From a virus: a DNA stretch of 27,542 nucleotides. The notes under the pieces are model-generated. The model was not told the DNA's origin and made no database searches. It was given only the letters and a program-made list of their open reading frames with translations. The position numbers and the translations under genes were made by a program. Where the stretch lies: IMG/VR virus record IMGVR_UViG_3300006919_000335, positions 1 through 27,542 of that record. One strand, given 5' to 3'. Positions 15,605 to 23,353 of the stretch are shown piece by piece; position 1 is the first letter of the stretch, and each line of letters begins with the position of its first letter.

Positions 15605-18600
15605 TTATTGAGTTCTATAAGAAGACATTCCAAGAACAGTTCCAACTTTATTACCATCCATATTAATTATACCCCCTTTTTCTACAGCTGCTACTAAACG
15701 TTCTAATAATTCTACAGTACGAGCATTATCCCCACTTCCACCTCCCATAGGATTAGTAGCTCCTATTACTATATCATCGGGTCTGAATTTTTGAATAGGT
15801 TGGCCTGGTCTTGAGATAAAATCAGAAGCTGTATCGGTAGCGATTTGGGTTTCAGATGTTCCTCCGGTTTCTGCTATTAATGGATTAATACCTTCTGTAT
15901 CGGTTTGACCCCCAAATACGTCAATTGCCATTTGGCCTAAACCAGACATATCAACGTTTTCAGATACTAAGTCAGCAACCATTCTTCCAATATAATCACC
16001 TGCCATACCTCCTAACATAGTACCTACTACTGGTACAGGAATAAGAGATCCTAGTACTGCTCCTAAAGCACCCCCACCCAATCCACCTAAAGCATTTAAA
16101 GTAGCACTACCTACAGTTCTAGGGTCAGCAGCGGATCCTGCGGCTTGAGAAATTTCAAAAGCAGCAATTGCTGGGCCTATTAAAGCTCCTATTCCGGGTA
16201 GCTTTTTCAAAAGTTTACTTACACCACCACCTTTAAAGAATTTTTTAACGTGGGTCATAGGGTTTACAGCATCTAAGGCTTTACCACCCATTTCCATAGC
16301 TTGACCTGCTACACTTTTAACTCCACCAACAGCTTTACTTACTCCTCCCTTAACAAAATCAAATGCTTTACCAAATAAACCACCTCCTCCACTTTTGGCA
16401 GCAGCTGTTGTTGCAGTTTTAGCAGCACCTCCACTTCCTTTAGCTGCGCTTGTTGCTGCTTTAGCAGCACCATCTACTCCACCTCCCATAGATGAAGCAG
16501 CAGCAGCTGCCCCTCCCCCTGCTGTGGTAATATTTTTAGCTAAACTACCTGCTTTACCTACTGCATCTCCAATACCTTTGGCAAAGTTTTTAATACTATT
16601 AATAGCCCCTGAGAGGATATCTTTAAATGAGCTAAATATGCCTTTTAATTTACTTCCAGCAGTTGCCACATTATCAAGATTTCCAGTCATTGCTTTAGCA
16701 GCATCATCTACAGAATTAGAAGCGGCCTTAGCAACGTCGTCTGTGGCATTCATTGCGGCTTTAGCAACGTCATCTGCAGAATTGGCTGCTGATTTAGCCA
16801 CATCATCCATAGAATTAGCAGCAACTTTAGCGGCATCATCTGCTGTTCCTCCTAATTTACCTAAACCTTTACCTAAATCGTCTACTGATCCTCTGGCTCC
16901 CTTAATACTTTTAGTAAATTGTTTAAATTGGGCAATTCCCCTACCTAGTTTCATTAACAATATAGCAGCGGTAAGGGCACCAATTGCTACAGTTAATGCT
17001 GGGATATATTTGGCTAATTGGTTCAGGGCATCCTTCATCCCTGTGATAGCTTCTGTGGGGAATGCAGAAGCCATGGTATCTGCCATTTTTATTTGGGCTT
17101 CTTGAGCTTTTTCTTGTAAAGTTTGAGCTTCAAGTTGTCGAGTTATTTCTTTTGCACCTTCAGTTTCTCTTAATTTTTGTAATGCTTTTTCTCTTAACTC
17201 AACATCTTTAATAGCCATTGCCTCCTCATACTTTTTCTTAACGGCTTCATCAACGCTAGTAGCTCCTTCAACATTTAGGGCATTAAGGGCAGACTGTTGG
17301 ACAAACATGTCCGACATTGATTCTCGAGTCATACCCATTGCTTTGGCAACTGACTCTTGTTCAATGCGGTTCATTTTAGTAAACTTCTCTTGGGTAATGC
17401 CTTGTTTTTGTAATTCTTTACCTAAAGTAACAAGGTCATTATCTAAAGCAGCGGCCCTGGCTTTTTCTAAGTTAAGGTCTCGGCCTAATAATAGTTCGGC
17501 CTCTAATTCGTTTGCAATAGATTGTTCAAAGTCTAATAATCCCCCAGCAATATTATCTAGTTCTCCCATGCTCAAGCCCATCTTCTTGGCTTGATAAGCA
17601 GCTTCAGCTAAATTTTTACCTTGGGCTTGGGTAGAAAGTTTAACTGCATTAGACATATTATTAACATCTTTTAAGATGCCTTTATAATCTATAGCAGTAC
17701 CATTAACGGCATTTAATACTTGAACTGAACCTATTGCTTCGTTAGTAAACTGTTCAAAGTTTTGACCTGAGGCAAGGGAGAATTGATTAAGTTTAGAAGC
17801 TTCATCTGCAGAAACACCCATCTGCTTTGTCATAGCAGTAAAAGTGAGCAATGTTTCTGATGACATTTTGGCTGTAGTACCTAATGCCTGGTTAGCTTCT
17901 ATTAAAGATTTATTTAAGTCTCCAGCTGTTACACCCTGGATAGTATTAGCAGTGTGGATTAATTCTTTTTGGAAATTAATAGCCTCAGTAGTGTTCATAT
18001 TGAGAGACTTCTCAAGAGTTACTGAAGCCTCATCTAATCTATTAAATCCTTCAACTGCAGACTTAATACCAAAAGCAGCTATACCTTTTCCTATATCGGC
18101 AAAAATACCTGTTCCCTTTTTTATATCTAAAAGGGATTTACCCATAGCCTTCATAGTACTATTGCCCTCTACTAACTCATCATTAAATTTATCAGCAGCA
18201 TTAGCTAAACCATCAAAAGCTTTACGTAGAATAGGTACTTCTTGAACCATCTCAGATACCCCTTTAAAAGGGTTAACCTTTTCTATTTCTCGGGTAGTCT
18301 GATGAATGTTTTCAAATTGTTTTTTTACTTCTTCAGATATACTATTTTGTTCCTGAAGTTGTACTAGGGATTCTGCTAAAGCATCTGCTTCATCCATAGC
18401 TTCTTCTCCCCCAATTTCATATAAAGTGTTTATATTTTCCTGAAGGGTGGCTATTTTTGCTGCTCTAGCAGCTGATTCAGCATCTAGTTTAATTAAATCT
18501 GATTTGAATGTTTTTTCAAGACTTAATCCCTTTAATTGATCTTTTGTTAAACCTTGAAGTTTTTTAGCAAGTTTTTCTGCTTGGGTTTGGGATGACTTGA

Positions 18601-18751
18601 AAGTATCTAAAGTATCACCTGATATTTTAGCTGAGTTTTTAGCTGCTTCATTTAAAGCACTGCTAATGCCCCCTAAAGCAGATAATAAGCGGGTAGCTTC
18701 TTGATTAACCTTTTTTAGGTTTTCAGGATTTAAATTAGGATCAAATGCCAT
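15605..18751 (-). CDS. Tail tape measure protein
   Basis: A 1048-aa protein, the longest in the window, with the expected layout. The first roughly 570 residues are helical, Lys/Glu/Ala-rich coiled coil. There is a hydrophobic segment at about 580-604 (IPALTVAIGALTAAILLMKL), an 11-residue repeat block at 638-696, a Gly/Ala-rich tract, and a second hydrophobic region near 880-960 (LGGGALGAVLGSLIPVPVVG). Tape measures fill the tail tube, set its length and are ejected ahead of the DNA. At about 1.5 angstrom per residue this would suit a tail near 150 nm. T4 gp29 is about 590 aa, so this one is much longer. The gene follows a terminator-like hairpin and an AT box only 4 bases before the ATG. Confidence 0.85.
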   Translation of the reverse strand: MAFDPNLNPENLKKVNQEATRLLSALGGISSALNEAAKNSAKISGDTLDTFKSSQTQAEKLAKKLQGLTKDQLKGLSLEKTFKSDLIKLDAESAARAAKIATLQENINTLYEIGGEEAMDEADALAESLVQLQEQNSISEEVKKQFENIHQTTREIEKVNPFKGVSEMVQEVPILRKAFDGLANAADKFNDELVEGNSTMKAMGKSLLDIKKGTGIFADIGKGIAAFGIKSAVEGFNRLDEASVTLEKSLNMNTTEAINFQKELIHTANTIQGVTAGDLNKSLIEANQALGTTAKMSSETLLTFTAMTKQMGVSADEASKLNQFSLASGQNFEQFTNEAIGSVQVLNAVNGTAIDYKGILKDVNNMSNAVKLSTQAQGKNLAEAAYQAKKMGLSMGELDNIAGGLLDFEQSIANELEAELLLGRDLNLEKARAAALDNDLVTLGKELQKQGITQEKFTKMNRIEQESVAKAMGMTRESMSDMFVQQSALNALNVEGATSVDEAVKKKYEEAMAIKDVELREKALQKLRETEGAKEITRQLEAQTLQEKAQEAQIKMADTMASAFPTEAITGMKDALNQLAKYIPALTVAIGALTAAILLMKLGRGIAQFKQFTKSIKGARGSVDDLGKGLGKLGGTADDAAKVAANSMDDVAKSAANSADDVAKAAMNATDDVAKAASNSVDDAAKAMTGNLDNVATAGSKLKGIFSSFKDILSGAINSIKNFAKGIGDAVGKAGSLAKNITTAGGGAAAAASSMGGGVDGAAKAATSAAKGSGGAAKTATTAAAKSGGGGLFGKAFDFVKGGVSKAVGGVKSVAGQAMEMGGKALDAVNPMTHVKKFFKGGGVSKLLKKLPGIGALIGPAIAAFEISQAAGSAADPRTVGSATLNALGGLGGGALGAVLGSLIPVPVVGTMLGGMAGDYIGRMVADLVSENVDMSGLGQMAIDVFGGQTDTEGINPLIAETGGTSETQIATDTASDFISRPGQPIQKFRPDDIVIGATNPMGGGSGDNARTVELLERLVAAVEKGGIINMDGNKVGTVLGMSSYRTQ
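16664..16840 (-). repeat. Five-fold 11-residue repeat in tape measure
   Basis: Five tandem 33-base units encode DD(A/V)AK.A..N. variants (for example DDVAKSAANSA and DDVAKAASNSV), plus a partial sixth, DNVA. An 11-residue period fits a hendecad coiled coil. The DNA units are diverged, so this is not a recent expansion. Confidence 0.8.
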
Positions 18752-18755
18752 GTTA

Positions 18756-18763
18756 ATAAATAT
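18756..18763 (-). promoter_or_regulatory. Conserved AT box before tape measure gene
   Basis: Minus strand AATATTTATT, only 4 bases before the ATG at 18751 and directly after the poly-T end of the hairpin at 18772-18797. A promoter -10 at this spacing would give an almost leaderless mRNA. Confidence 0.5.
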
Positions 18764-18771
18764 TTAAAAAG

Positions 18772-18797
18772 AAAAAGCATCACTGGGATGCTTTTTT
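18772..18797 (-). terminator. Rho-independent terminator-like hairpin before tape measure gene
   Basis: A perfect 10-bp stem (plus strand AAAAAGCATC and GATGCTTTTT) with a 5-base loop. On the minus strand the stem is followed by T5-C-T5. Because both arms end in A/T runs it could act in both directions. It overlaps the stop codon of the 84-codon frame (18780-18782), so termination would occur right after that gene. Confidence 0.7.
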
Positions 18798-19034
18798 CAT
18801 ATTAGTCGAATAAGTAGGTGACTTTGCTTGTGCGTTTTTTTCCGCTTCTTGCCTAGCAGCCCCCTGAAGCCAGCTTTGGGTTGCTTCTTCTTGTTGTGAA
18901 TTGTTTTTCTTATCGTAAAATTCTTTTATTTTATGAAAGGTAAATTTACGAAGCCACGTAGGCATATTATAAACATCACTCCAAGAATACCCTCCCTGTC
19001 CGTGAAATACAATTTCATGTATTTGAGTAAACAA
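18780..19034 (-). CDS. ATG-less reading frame before tape measure; candidate frameshift extension of the gp26-like gene
   Basis: 84 codons from a TTG at 19034. There is no ATG near the N-terminus; the first in-frame one is within NMPTW. It is the only gene here without an ATG, and it has no AT box. The frame stays open upstream to a TAG beside the T7 run and overlaps the end of the gp26-like gene in the +1 (= -2) frame. The protein has IHEIVFHGQGGYSWSD, NMPTWLRKF, then a charged helix. The 'W, MP, R' pattern recalls the T part of tail-assembly chaperones. It may be made from TTG or, as I favour, as a 97-residue extension by frameshifting at 19074-19080. It lies between tube and tape measure, exactly where such chaperones map. 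Confidence 0.65.
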   Translation of the reverse strand: MFTQIHEIVFHGQGGYSWSDVYNMPTWLRKFTFHKIKEFYDKKNNSQQEEATQSWLQGAARQEAEKNAQAKSPTYSTNMKKASQ

Positions 19035-19059
19035 ATTTTGACGGACTAGGGGTGCCGCC

Positions 19060-19803
19060 TCAGAGGTCAGGCCAAAAAAAGCCTAACTCGATAGGAAGCT
19101 TTACAGTTTCGCTTTCCCCCTCAGCATTTGTTAATACTACATCCATATCAACATCTGGGGCTATATGACTATAGTGTTTTCTAAATTCTCTGACATCTTT
19201 GGCTAAAAAATAGTTGTTAACAAATTCTCTAATATCCTTTCTTTCAGAAGAACCATTAACTGCTATTATAGTATGAGCCAATCTCGTAGTTACGTCAGCA
19301 GAAGTTGATTTACTAATTTTTTTAAGTCCTTTTAATTCAGAATCGATCTTTTTTTCATCGTGACCTGTTAAAAGTTTAAAAGTGATTTTATTTTTAGTGT
19401 GTGGGAGTTCATATTCAAATGAATTTTTTCCTCTTACATAAAGAGTTTCATCTAAAAACTTGTTTTCTAAAGATGCTAAATCAATTTCTTGTTCTGTTCC
19501 ACCGTAAGTAACATCATACTTTCCACCATATGCCAAAACACGTGCCGCAATCATAATTGCATTTTTATCACCCACTAGTAAATCATCATAATTAAATTTT
19601 GTTACAAGTAAGGATTGAAGTAATTTATCAATTACGGATCCGTTTTTGATATAGTTTTGGTTTGTTAAAATGTCTTCCTCTTTAGCAGTCATGTATTTTA
19701 TTTCTACTTTTCCCTCTGCTAAAGGATGACCTTCGGGGTATAAAAGACCTTTTGAAGGTAATTCTATAACCTCTGTTGGTAAATTAAATTGTGTATCACT
19801 CAT
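19060..19803 (-). CDS. T4 gp26-like baseplate/tail assembly protein
   Basis: A 247-aa protein beginning MSDTQFNLPTEVIELPSKG. The N-terminal IELPSKGLLYPEGHPLAEG, the following IKYMTAKEEDIL and the NGSVIDKLLQSLL step are typical of the T4 baseplate-hub assembly family (gp26-type, about 208 aa in T4). An in-frame ATG at 19854 is rejected because it lies in the hairpin at 19843-19870; the AT box 21 bases upstream also favours 19803. The gene ends LGFFWPDL over a run of seven T, four codons before its stop, and may shift into the next frame there to give a protein of about 340 aa. It likely helps build the tail or load the tape measure. Confidence 0.75.
   Translation of the reverse strand: MSDTQFNLPTEVIELPSKGLLYPEGHPLAEGKVEIKYMTAKEEDILTNQNYIKNGSVIDKLLQSLLVTKFNYDDLLVGDKNAIMIAARVLAYGGKYDVTYGGTEQEIDLASLENKFLDETLYVRGKNSFEYELPHTKNKITFKLLTGHDEKKIDSELKGLKKISKSTSADVTTRLAHTIIAVNGSSERKDIREFVNNYFLAKDVREFRKHYSHIAPDVDMDVVLTNAEGESETVKLPIELGFFWPDL
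19074..19080 (-). other. Candidate programmed frameshift site (T7 run)
   Basis: In the gp26-like frame the bases read GGC TTT TTT TGG. A +1 slip of Phe-tRNA from TTT to the next TTT enters the downstream 84-codon frame at GGC (19073) without a mismatch; a -2 slip also works. The run sits in the loop of a 7-bp hairpin (arms GTTAGGC and GCCTGAC, one G-U pair). The zero-frame stop is at 19060-19062. Confidence 0.5.
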
Positions 19804-19824
19804 TTTGTATAACTTTGTTTTGAT

Positions 19825-19832
19825 ATAAATAT
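19825..19832 (-). promoter_or_regulatory. Conserved AT box before gp26-like gene
   Basis: Minus strand TATATTTATA inside a perfect 6-bp inverted repeat (plus GATATA-AA-TATATC), 21 bases before the ATG at 19803 and directly after the hairpin at 19843-19870. Confidence 0.55.
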
Positions 19833-19842
19833 ATCGAGAAAT

Positions 19843-19870
19843 AAAGAAGCGCACTTTCGTGCGCTCCTTT
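19843..19870 (-). terminator. Rho-independent terminator-like hairpin after tail tube gene
   Basis: A 12-bp stem with a GAAA tetraloop on the minus strand (GC core AGCGCAC / GTGCGCT, then one G-U, one G-C and three A-T pairs). A T-rich stretch, TTCTTTATTTC, follows. It lies 21 bases past the tube gene's stop at 19892. It is the most GC-rich intergenic element in the window. Confidence 0.75.
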
Positions 19871-19891
19871 TATATAATATTTTGGCTTATA

Positions 19892-20380
19892 TTAGTAATT
19901 CAAGACTGCATAATCGAGTGCAAGTGTTAACGAAATCTCAACTGGGTTTTCAGTGTTGTCGTAGTTGAAATCTCCAAATGTAGCTGCTGTAATAATACAG
20001 CCCTTAAGTACCCATTCACTTACTACATCACCTACAGGACCTAAAAGGTTAAGGGTTAAATCTTTTTTGTAGAAATCAGAGTAACCATCTCTACCTGTTA
20101 CGGATTCGTGTCCTAATCTTACCCATTCCATTACGGTTTGTGCTCCAGAAGGAGTAATTGGATCGTGAAGGGTTAGAGTAACATCATTCCAAGTAGTTTT
20201 ACCTTTGATCTTACGTAAAACGTTGATGTAGTTTATTGTAATTGCGTTTTGGGTAACTCCAATACCACTGATGCCTTTAACTGCATAGCTAGGAATACCA
20301 TCCATATACAATATGAACCTATGTTGTTGTTTGGGTTCAAATGCTGTGAAAAAAATTTCGTTTGAATCTAATACTGCCAT
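19892..20380 (-). CDS. Tail tube protein, gp19-like
   Basis: A 162-aa protein, nearly the same length as T4 gp19 (163 aa). Family features: FEPKQQHRFILYMDGIPSYAVKG near the N-terminus (split here as FEPKQQHRF and ILYMDGIPSY), a central KGKTTWNDVTLTLHDPI, EWVRLG, and LKGCIITAATFGDFNYD followed by a beta-strand LTLALDYAVL. Hexameric rings of this protein stack to form the tube through which DNA passes. It lies right after the sheath gene and is followed by a strong terminator-like hairpin, so it probably forms its own abundant transcript. Confidence 0.93.
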   Translation of the reverse strand: MAVLDSNEIFFTAFEPKQQHRFILYMDGIPSYAVKGISGIGVTQNAITINYINVLRKIKGKTTWNDVTLTLHDPITPSGAQTVMEWVRLGHESVTGRDGYSDFYKKDLTLNLLGPVGDVVSEWVLKGCIITAATFGDFNYDNTENPVEISLTLALDYAVLNY

Positions 20381-20397
20381 TTTTGTTGTTTTTGATT

Positions 20398-20405
20398 ATA
20401 AATAT
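20398..20405 (-). promoter_or_regulatory. Conserved AT box before tail tube gene
   Basis: Minus strand AATATTTATA, 17 bases before the ATG at 20380, in the 66-base gap after the sheath gene. The rest of the gap is AT-rich with no convincing hairpin. Confidence 0.55.
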
Positions 20406-20446
20406 TAGAGAATCTGTTTTTTTATACTTTTAAGGTTAAACTTCTA

Positions 20447-22150
20447 TCAATCTGGGAAGGAGGCTCCTGTTGGTTGAACATTGAAGTTTAGGATGATAAA
20501 TTCAGCAGTTCTAGTTGGTTGGAGGTAAACCTGACCCACTAATTCATTTCTGTCAATTACCGCTGCTGAGTTTAATGACTCATCCATAACAACCTTAAAC
20601 GCATATAGACCTTGTCTTTGTTGAACTGATTCAAGATATGGGTTTACAATTGCTAAGAAATTATTTCTAGTAGCTTGTGTGTTTGGTTCAAATACTATAT
20701 TACCAGCTTGTGAATCCAAGAATTGTTTGATGTTAATCAACAATCTTCTAACGTTGATACGGTCAAGAGCTGAGGCTTTAGTTTGAAGTGTTTTCTGACC
20801 AAATACTACAACACCTGCGTTAGGGAAGGCAGTAATTGGGTTAATTTTACCTGCATAAAGAGTATCTCTATCTGTTTTAGTAAGAGATTTTTGAGCTCTT
20901 ACTACTGTTGGGAGAGCACCTCTATTTAAACCTGCAGGTGCGAACCAAGGCTCACCTACACTATCGTTGTAGGCAAACACACCAGCAATAAATGTTGAAG
21001 GTGGTGCCCAGTTTAATTTACCAAGAGCAGGATCACTAGCTAACAACCATGGGAAGTAAGCAGCCGCATAAGAGTTATTAATTGATGCCGCTGTAGAAAC
21101 TGCAGATGATACACTTAAATCTGTATAGTCTTGGAGATCAATTACAGCAATTGAATCTGCTCTATCCTTAGTGTTTGTTAATAAAATATCTAATGGGGTG
21201 CTGTGGTCTGTGTAGTTCAAACCAGGAGCAGCAATTGAGGTATATTTGTAAGCTGTATCGTTCAATAGGTAGAATGAAGCTGTGTAGTCACTACCAGAAA
21301 CACCACAAATGTTGGTTGGGGTAATATCTTTACCGAAGAGAGCACCTGCTACTAATGCACCAGTACCACCATTAAATGAACCACTACCTGCAGAAGGAAC
21401 ACTAGCAGTATATGCTGAGACTCTTACATTACCTAAGCTATCAGAATAGTTTGGAGTATCATTTATATCAGAAACATAAACATAATTACTTACAGTTGGA
21501 TATTCACCATTAACCTGGGTGTAAACATTAGCTCCGGTTCCTGAAGTTGAAAGGTATTGAGTACCTACTGCTTTACCAATATAATTGTCGTCAAATGGAT
21601 CAAGAGTTACATTGTTATATTGTTCAAGGATAATCTTGTTATTAGTATCATCATCACCTCTTCTAATTATTAAGTTAAATGTACCTGATGAAGTGTTAGG
21701 GTTGGTAATTTCATATCTAATATTAAGTTTAGATCCGCTTGCCAACAAACCACCAGAATTTTCAGAGCCAGTACTATTTTGATCAGCACCCGCTGAAATG
21801 GTGTTTAGTTTAAATGATACTGTTGAACCTGAACCAGCAACAGAAGCTGAAGCTGCAGTATAGGCACCTCGCACAACTCTACTAACTAAAAGGCTTTCAC
21901 CTCCGTTGTTAAAGTAGTTATAAGCTGCTGTTGAGTTGAAGAATGAATAGGTGCTGCTACCACTATCAATAGTATCACCAAATTTAGCCACATATCCTGC
22001 GTATGATGTTACTAATTGGGGAACATTAACTGGTCCTTTGACTGTAGGACCAACTATTGCAGCACCCGCCTGAATAATTCCATCAGGAATAAATGACTGG
22101 TCTGTTTCGTTGATATAAATACCAGGAGAGACGATGTTGTTGTTTGCCAT
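20447..22150 (-). CDS. Tail sheath protein, gp18-like
   Basis: A 567-aa protein (T4 gp18 is about 659 aa). The N-terminus VSPGIYINETDQSF and AAIVGPTVKGPVNVP are typical of contractile sheaths, where this arm links neighbouring subunits. The C-terminal domain has RRLLINIKQFLDS, FEPNTQATRNNFLAIV, and ends with RTAEFIILNF, the most conserved part of the family. The middle (about 130-330) is a variable, surface-exposed beta domain. The protein forms the outer tail layer that contracts on infection. It has its own AT box, which touches the stop codon of the preceding small gene. Confidence 0.95.
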   Translation of the reverse strand: MANNNIVSPGIYINETDQSFIPDGIIQAGAAIVGPTVKGPVNVPQLVTSYAGYVAKFGDTIDSGSSTYSFFNSTAAYNYFNNGGESLLVSRVVRGAYTAASASVAGSGSTVSFKLNTISAGADQNSTGSENSGGLLASGSKLNIRYEITNPNTSSGTFNLIIRRGDDDTNNKIILEQYNNVTLDPFDDNYIGKAVGTQYLSTSGTGANVYTQVNGEYPTVSNYVYVSDINDTPNYSDSLGNVRVSAYTASVPSAGSGSFNGGTGALVAGALFGKDITPTNICGVSGSDYTASFYLLNDTAYKYTSIAAPGLNYTDHSTPLDILLTNTKDRADSIAVIDLQDYTDLSVSSAVSTAASINNSYAAAYFPWLLASDPALGKLNWAPPSTFIAGVFAYNDSVGEPWFAPAGLNRGALPTVVRAQKSLTKTDRDTLYAGKINPITAFPNAGVVVFGQKTLQTKASALDRINVRRLLINIKQFLDSQAGNIVFEPNTQATRNNFLAIVNPYLESVQQRQGLYAFKVVMDESLNSAAVIDRNELVGQVYLQPTRTAEFIILNFNVQPTGASFPD

Positions 22151-22175
22151 GAGTTATTCTTGTTTGTATTTTGTT

Positions 22176-22183
22176 ATAAATAT
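22176..22183 (-). promoter_or_regulatory. Conserved AT box before tail sheath gene
   Basis: Minus strand AATATTTATA, 25 bases before the ATG at 22150 and ending next to the stop codon at 22185-22187. Confidence 0.55.
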
Positions 22184-22184
22184 T

Positions 22185-22454
22185 TCAAGAGGTTTCAAGA
22201 TTAGATTCTGCTTTAATGAAAGTTCCTGAATCTAAATCTATGCTGCCATTTCCATATTTTTGTGTTAGATCTTGTCCTATTTTAATTTCAGATTTTTTAA
22301 GTTCTTCAATTTGTTCTACTAATTTTTCTTTTTGCAACTCCAATAATTGAATATTGTACTCTATTTGACCTAAAGAAGCAACAATACGATTTTGGGTTTC
22401 TTGCAACTGGATAAGAGAATTAAGCTCTTCTTGGGATAATTTTGTTTGTTCCAT
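22185..22454 (-). CDS. Small coiled-coil protein
   Basis: An 89-aa protein. Residues from about 5 to 67 form a continuous amphipathic helix rich in Glu, Gln, Leu and Lys (LQETQNRIVASLGQIEYNI, QLLELQKEKLVEQIEELKK), followed by a short polar tail. The shape recalls prefoldin-like or scaffold-like helpers. It lies alone between the gp15-like and sheath genes with its own AT box. I do not recognise a family; a chaperone for sheath or tail-completion proteins is possible but unproven. Confidence 0.75.
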   Translation of the reverse strand: MEQTKLSQEELNSLIQLQETQNRIVASLGQIEYNIQLLELQKEKLVEQIEELKKSEIKIGQDLTQKYGNGSIDLDSGTFIKAESNLETS

Positions 22455-22470
22455 AACTTTTAATTTGTTA

Positions 22471-22478
22471 ATAAATAT
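22471..22478 (-). promoter_or_regulatory. Conserved AT box before coiled-coil gene
   Basis: Minus strand TATATTTATT inside a 6-bp inverted repeat (plus TTAATA-AATA-TATTAA), 16 bases before the ATG at 22454. Confidence 0.55.
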
Positions 22479-22501
22479 ATTAAAATTTTTATAAATTAAA
22501 T

Positions 22502-23353
22502 TTAGCGTAAATTATTAGTAGTAGTCTCTTGATCAAACATAATTTTTGAAGAACTAAATACTTTTTTAGGTGATATTAAATCTTTTTGTATTACGTCTGG
22601 GATGAGATAACCTTTGAGGGTTAAATCGAATGTAGCTTTTACCGTTCTTATGTCACCTGAGGGGGTATCAGTAGACATATCAAAGGAATTGATTAAAGTA
22701 TTAAATTTAAATCTTTCAGGATCACCCCAATAAGAATTAGCAGCGTAATTTATAGCTTCTACTATTTTATTTAATTGGTCTACATAATAGGTATAAGCTA
22801 TACAGCTATAAGTAATAGTAACAAAATCAGGAATTACTATAGCATATGATTCTTTAATAGGATTAGTATCATTTAAAACATTAAACTTACTATATGCATT
22901 TGATTTTGTATAAGATTTTTGAAAATATTCAAAATGATGTAAACGGTTAGCATCTATTTTATAGTAAGTAGAATCATTTTTCATACTAGTTCTCTTTACT
23001 AAGATAAGAGGGGCCATAATTTTACCTTTAGCATCTCTATAATAACCATCTTTTTGAACATCCTTCCATTTTTCGGGGGACCCATATTTAATAGGAACAG
23101 GAATTCTTTGATTATTTTGTACTACAAAAGGTTGAATAACTTTTTCAAAATAATAAAAAATAGTTTCATCAATATCTTGAATACCTAAACTAAAAGGTTT
23201 AGTAGTATCATCTTTAAATGATATTTGTTCTCCTCTATTTAGAGCAGTTCTAGTATTAGGTTTTCCCCTACCTAACTTGTCGTAAGGTTCTATTAAACTA
23301 TTACTAATCTCTTCTTGAGATTTTGGTATAGGTATTCTTCCTTGTGTTGCCAT
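22502..23353 (-). CDS. Tail completion / sheath stabiliser, gp15-like
   Basis: A 283-aa protein (T4 gp15 is about 272). Matching features: DETIFYYFEKVIQPFVV, a VPIKYGSPEKW step, DAKGKIMAPLILVKRTS, an ITYSCIAYTYYVDQLNKIVEAINY segment (read here in parts), and a FDLTLKGYLIP near the C-terminus. In T4, gp15 caps tube and sheath and forms the surface that docks to the neck. It overlaps the gp14-like gene by one base (TAATG), as expected for partners made in fixed ratio. Confidence 0.85.
   Translation of the reverse strand: MATQGRIPIPKSQEEISNSLIEPYDKLGRGKPNTRTALNRGEQISFKDDTTKPFSLGIQDIDETIFYYFEKVIQPFVVQNNQRIPVPIKYGSPEKWKDVQKDGYYRDAKGKIMAPLILVKRTSMKNDSTYYKIDANRLHHFEYFQKSYTKSNAYSKFNVLNDTNPIKESYAIVIPDFVTITYSCIAYTYYVDQLNKIVEAINYAANSYWGDPERFKFNTLINSFDMSTDTPSGDIRTVKATFDLTLKGYLIPDVIQKDLISPKKVFSSSKIMFDQETTTNNLR

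Noticed and set aside
16395-17105. 236-codon plus-strand open frame
   Set aside because: It is antisense to the Ala-rich part of the tape measure. The Ala/Pro/Leu-rich product is what the reverse of Ala/Asp-rich codons gives, and no leader or unit structure supports it. The other plus-strand frames are shadows in the same way.
19804-19854. Longer start for the gp26-like gene at 19854
   Set aside because: It would put the hairpin loop region and the AT box inside the coding sequence and add residues (RFFISRYIYIK) unlike the family start.
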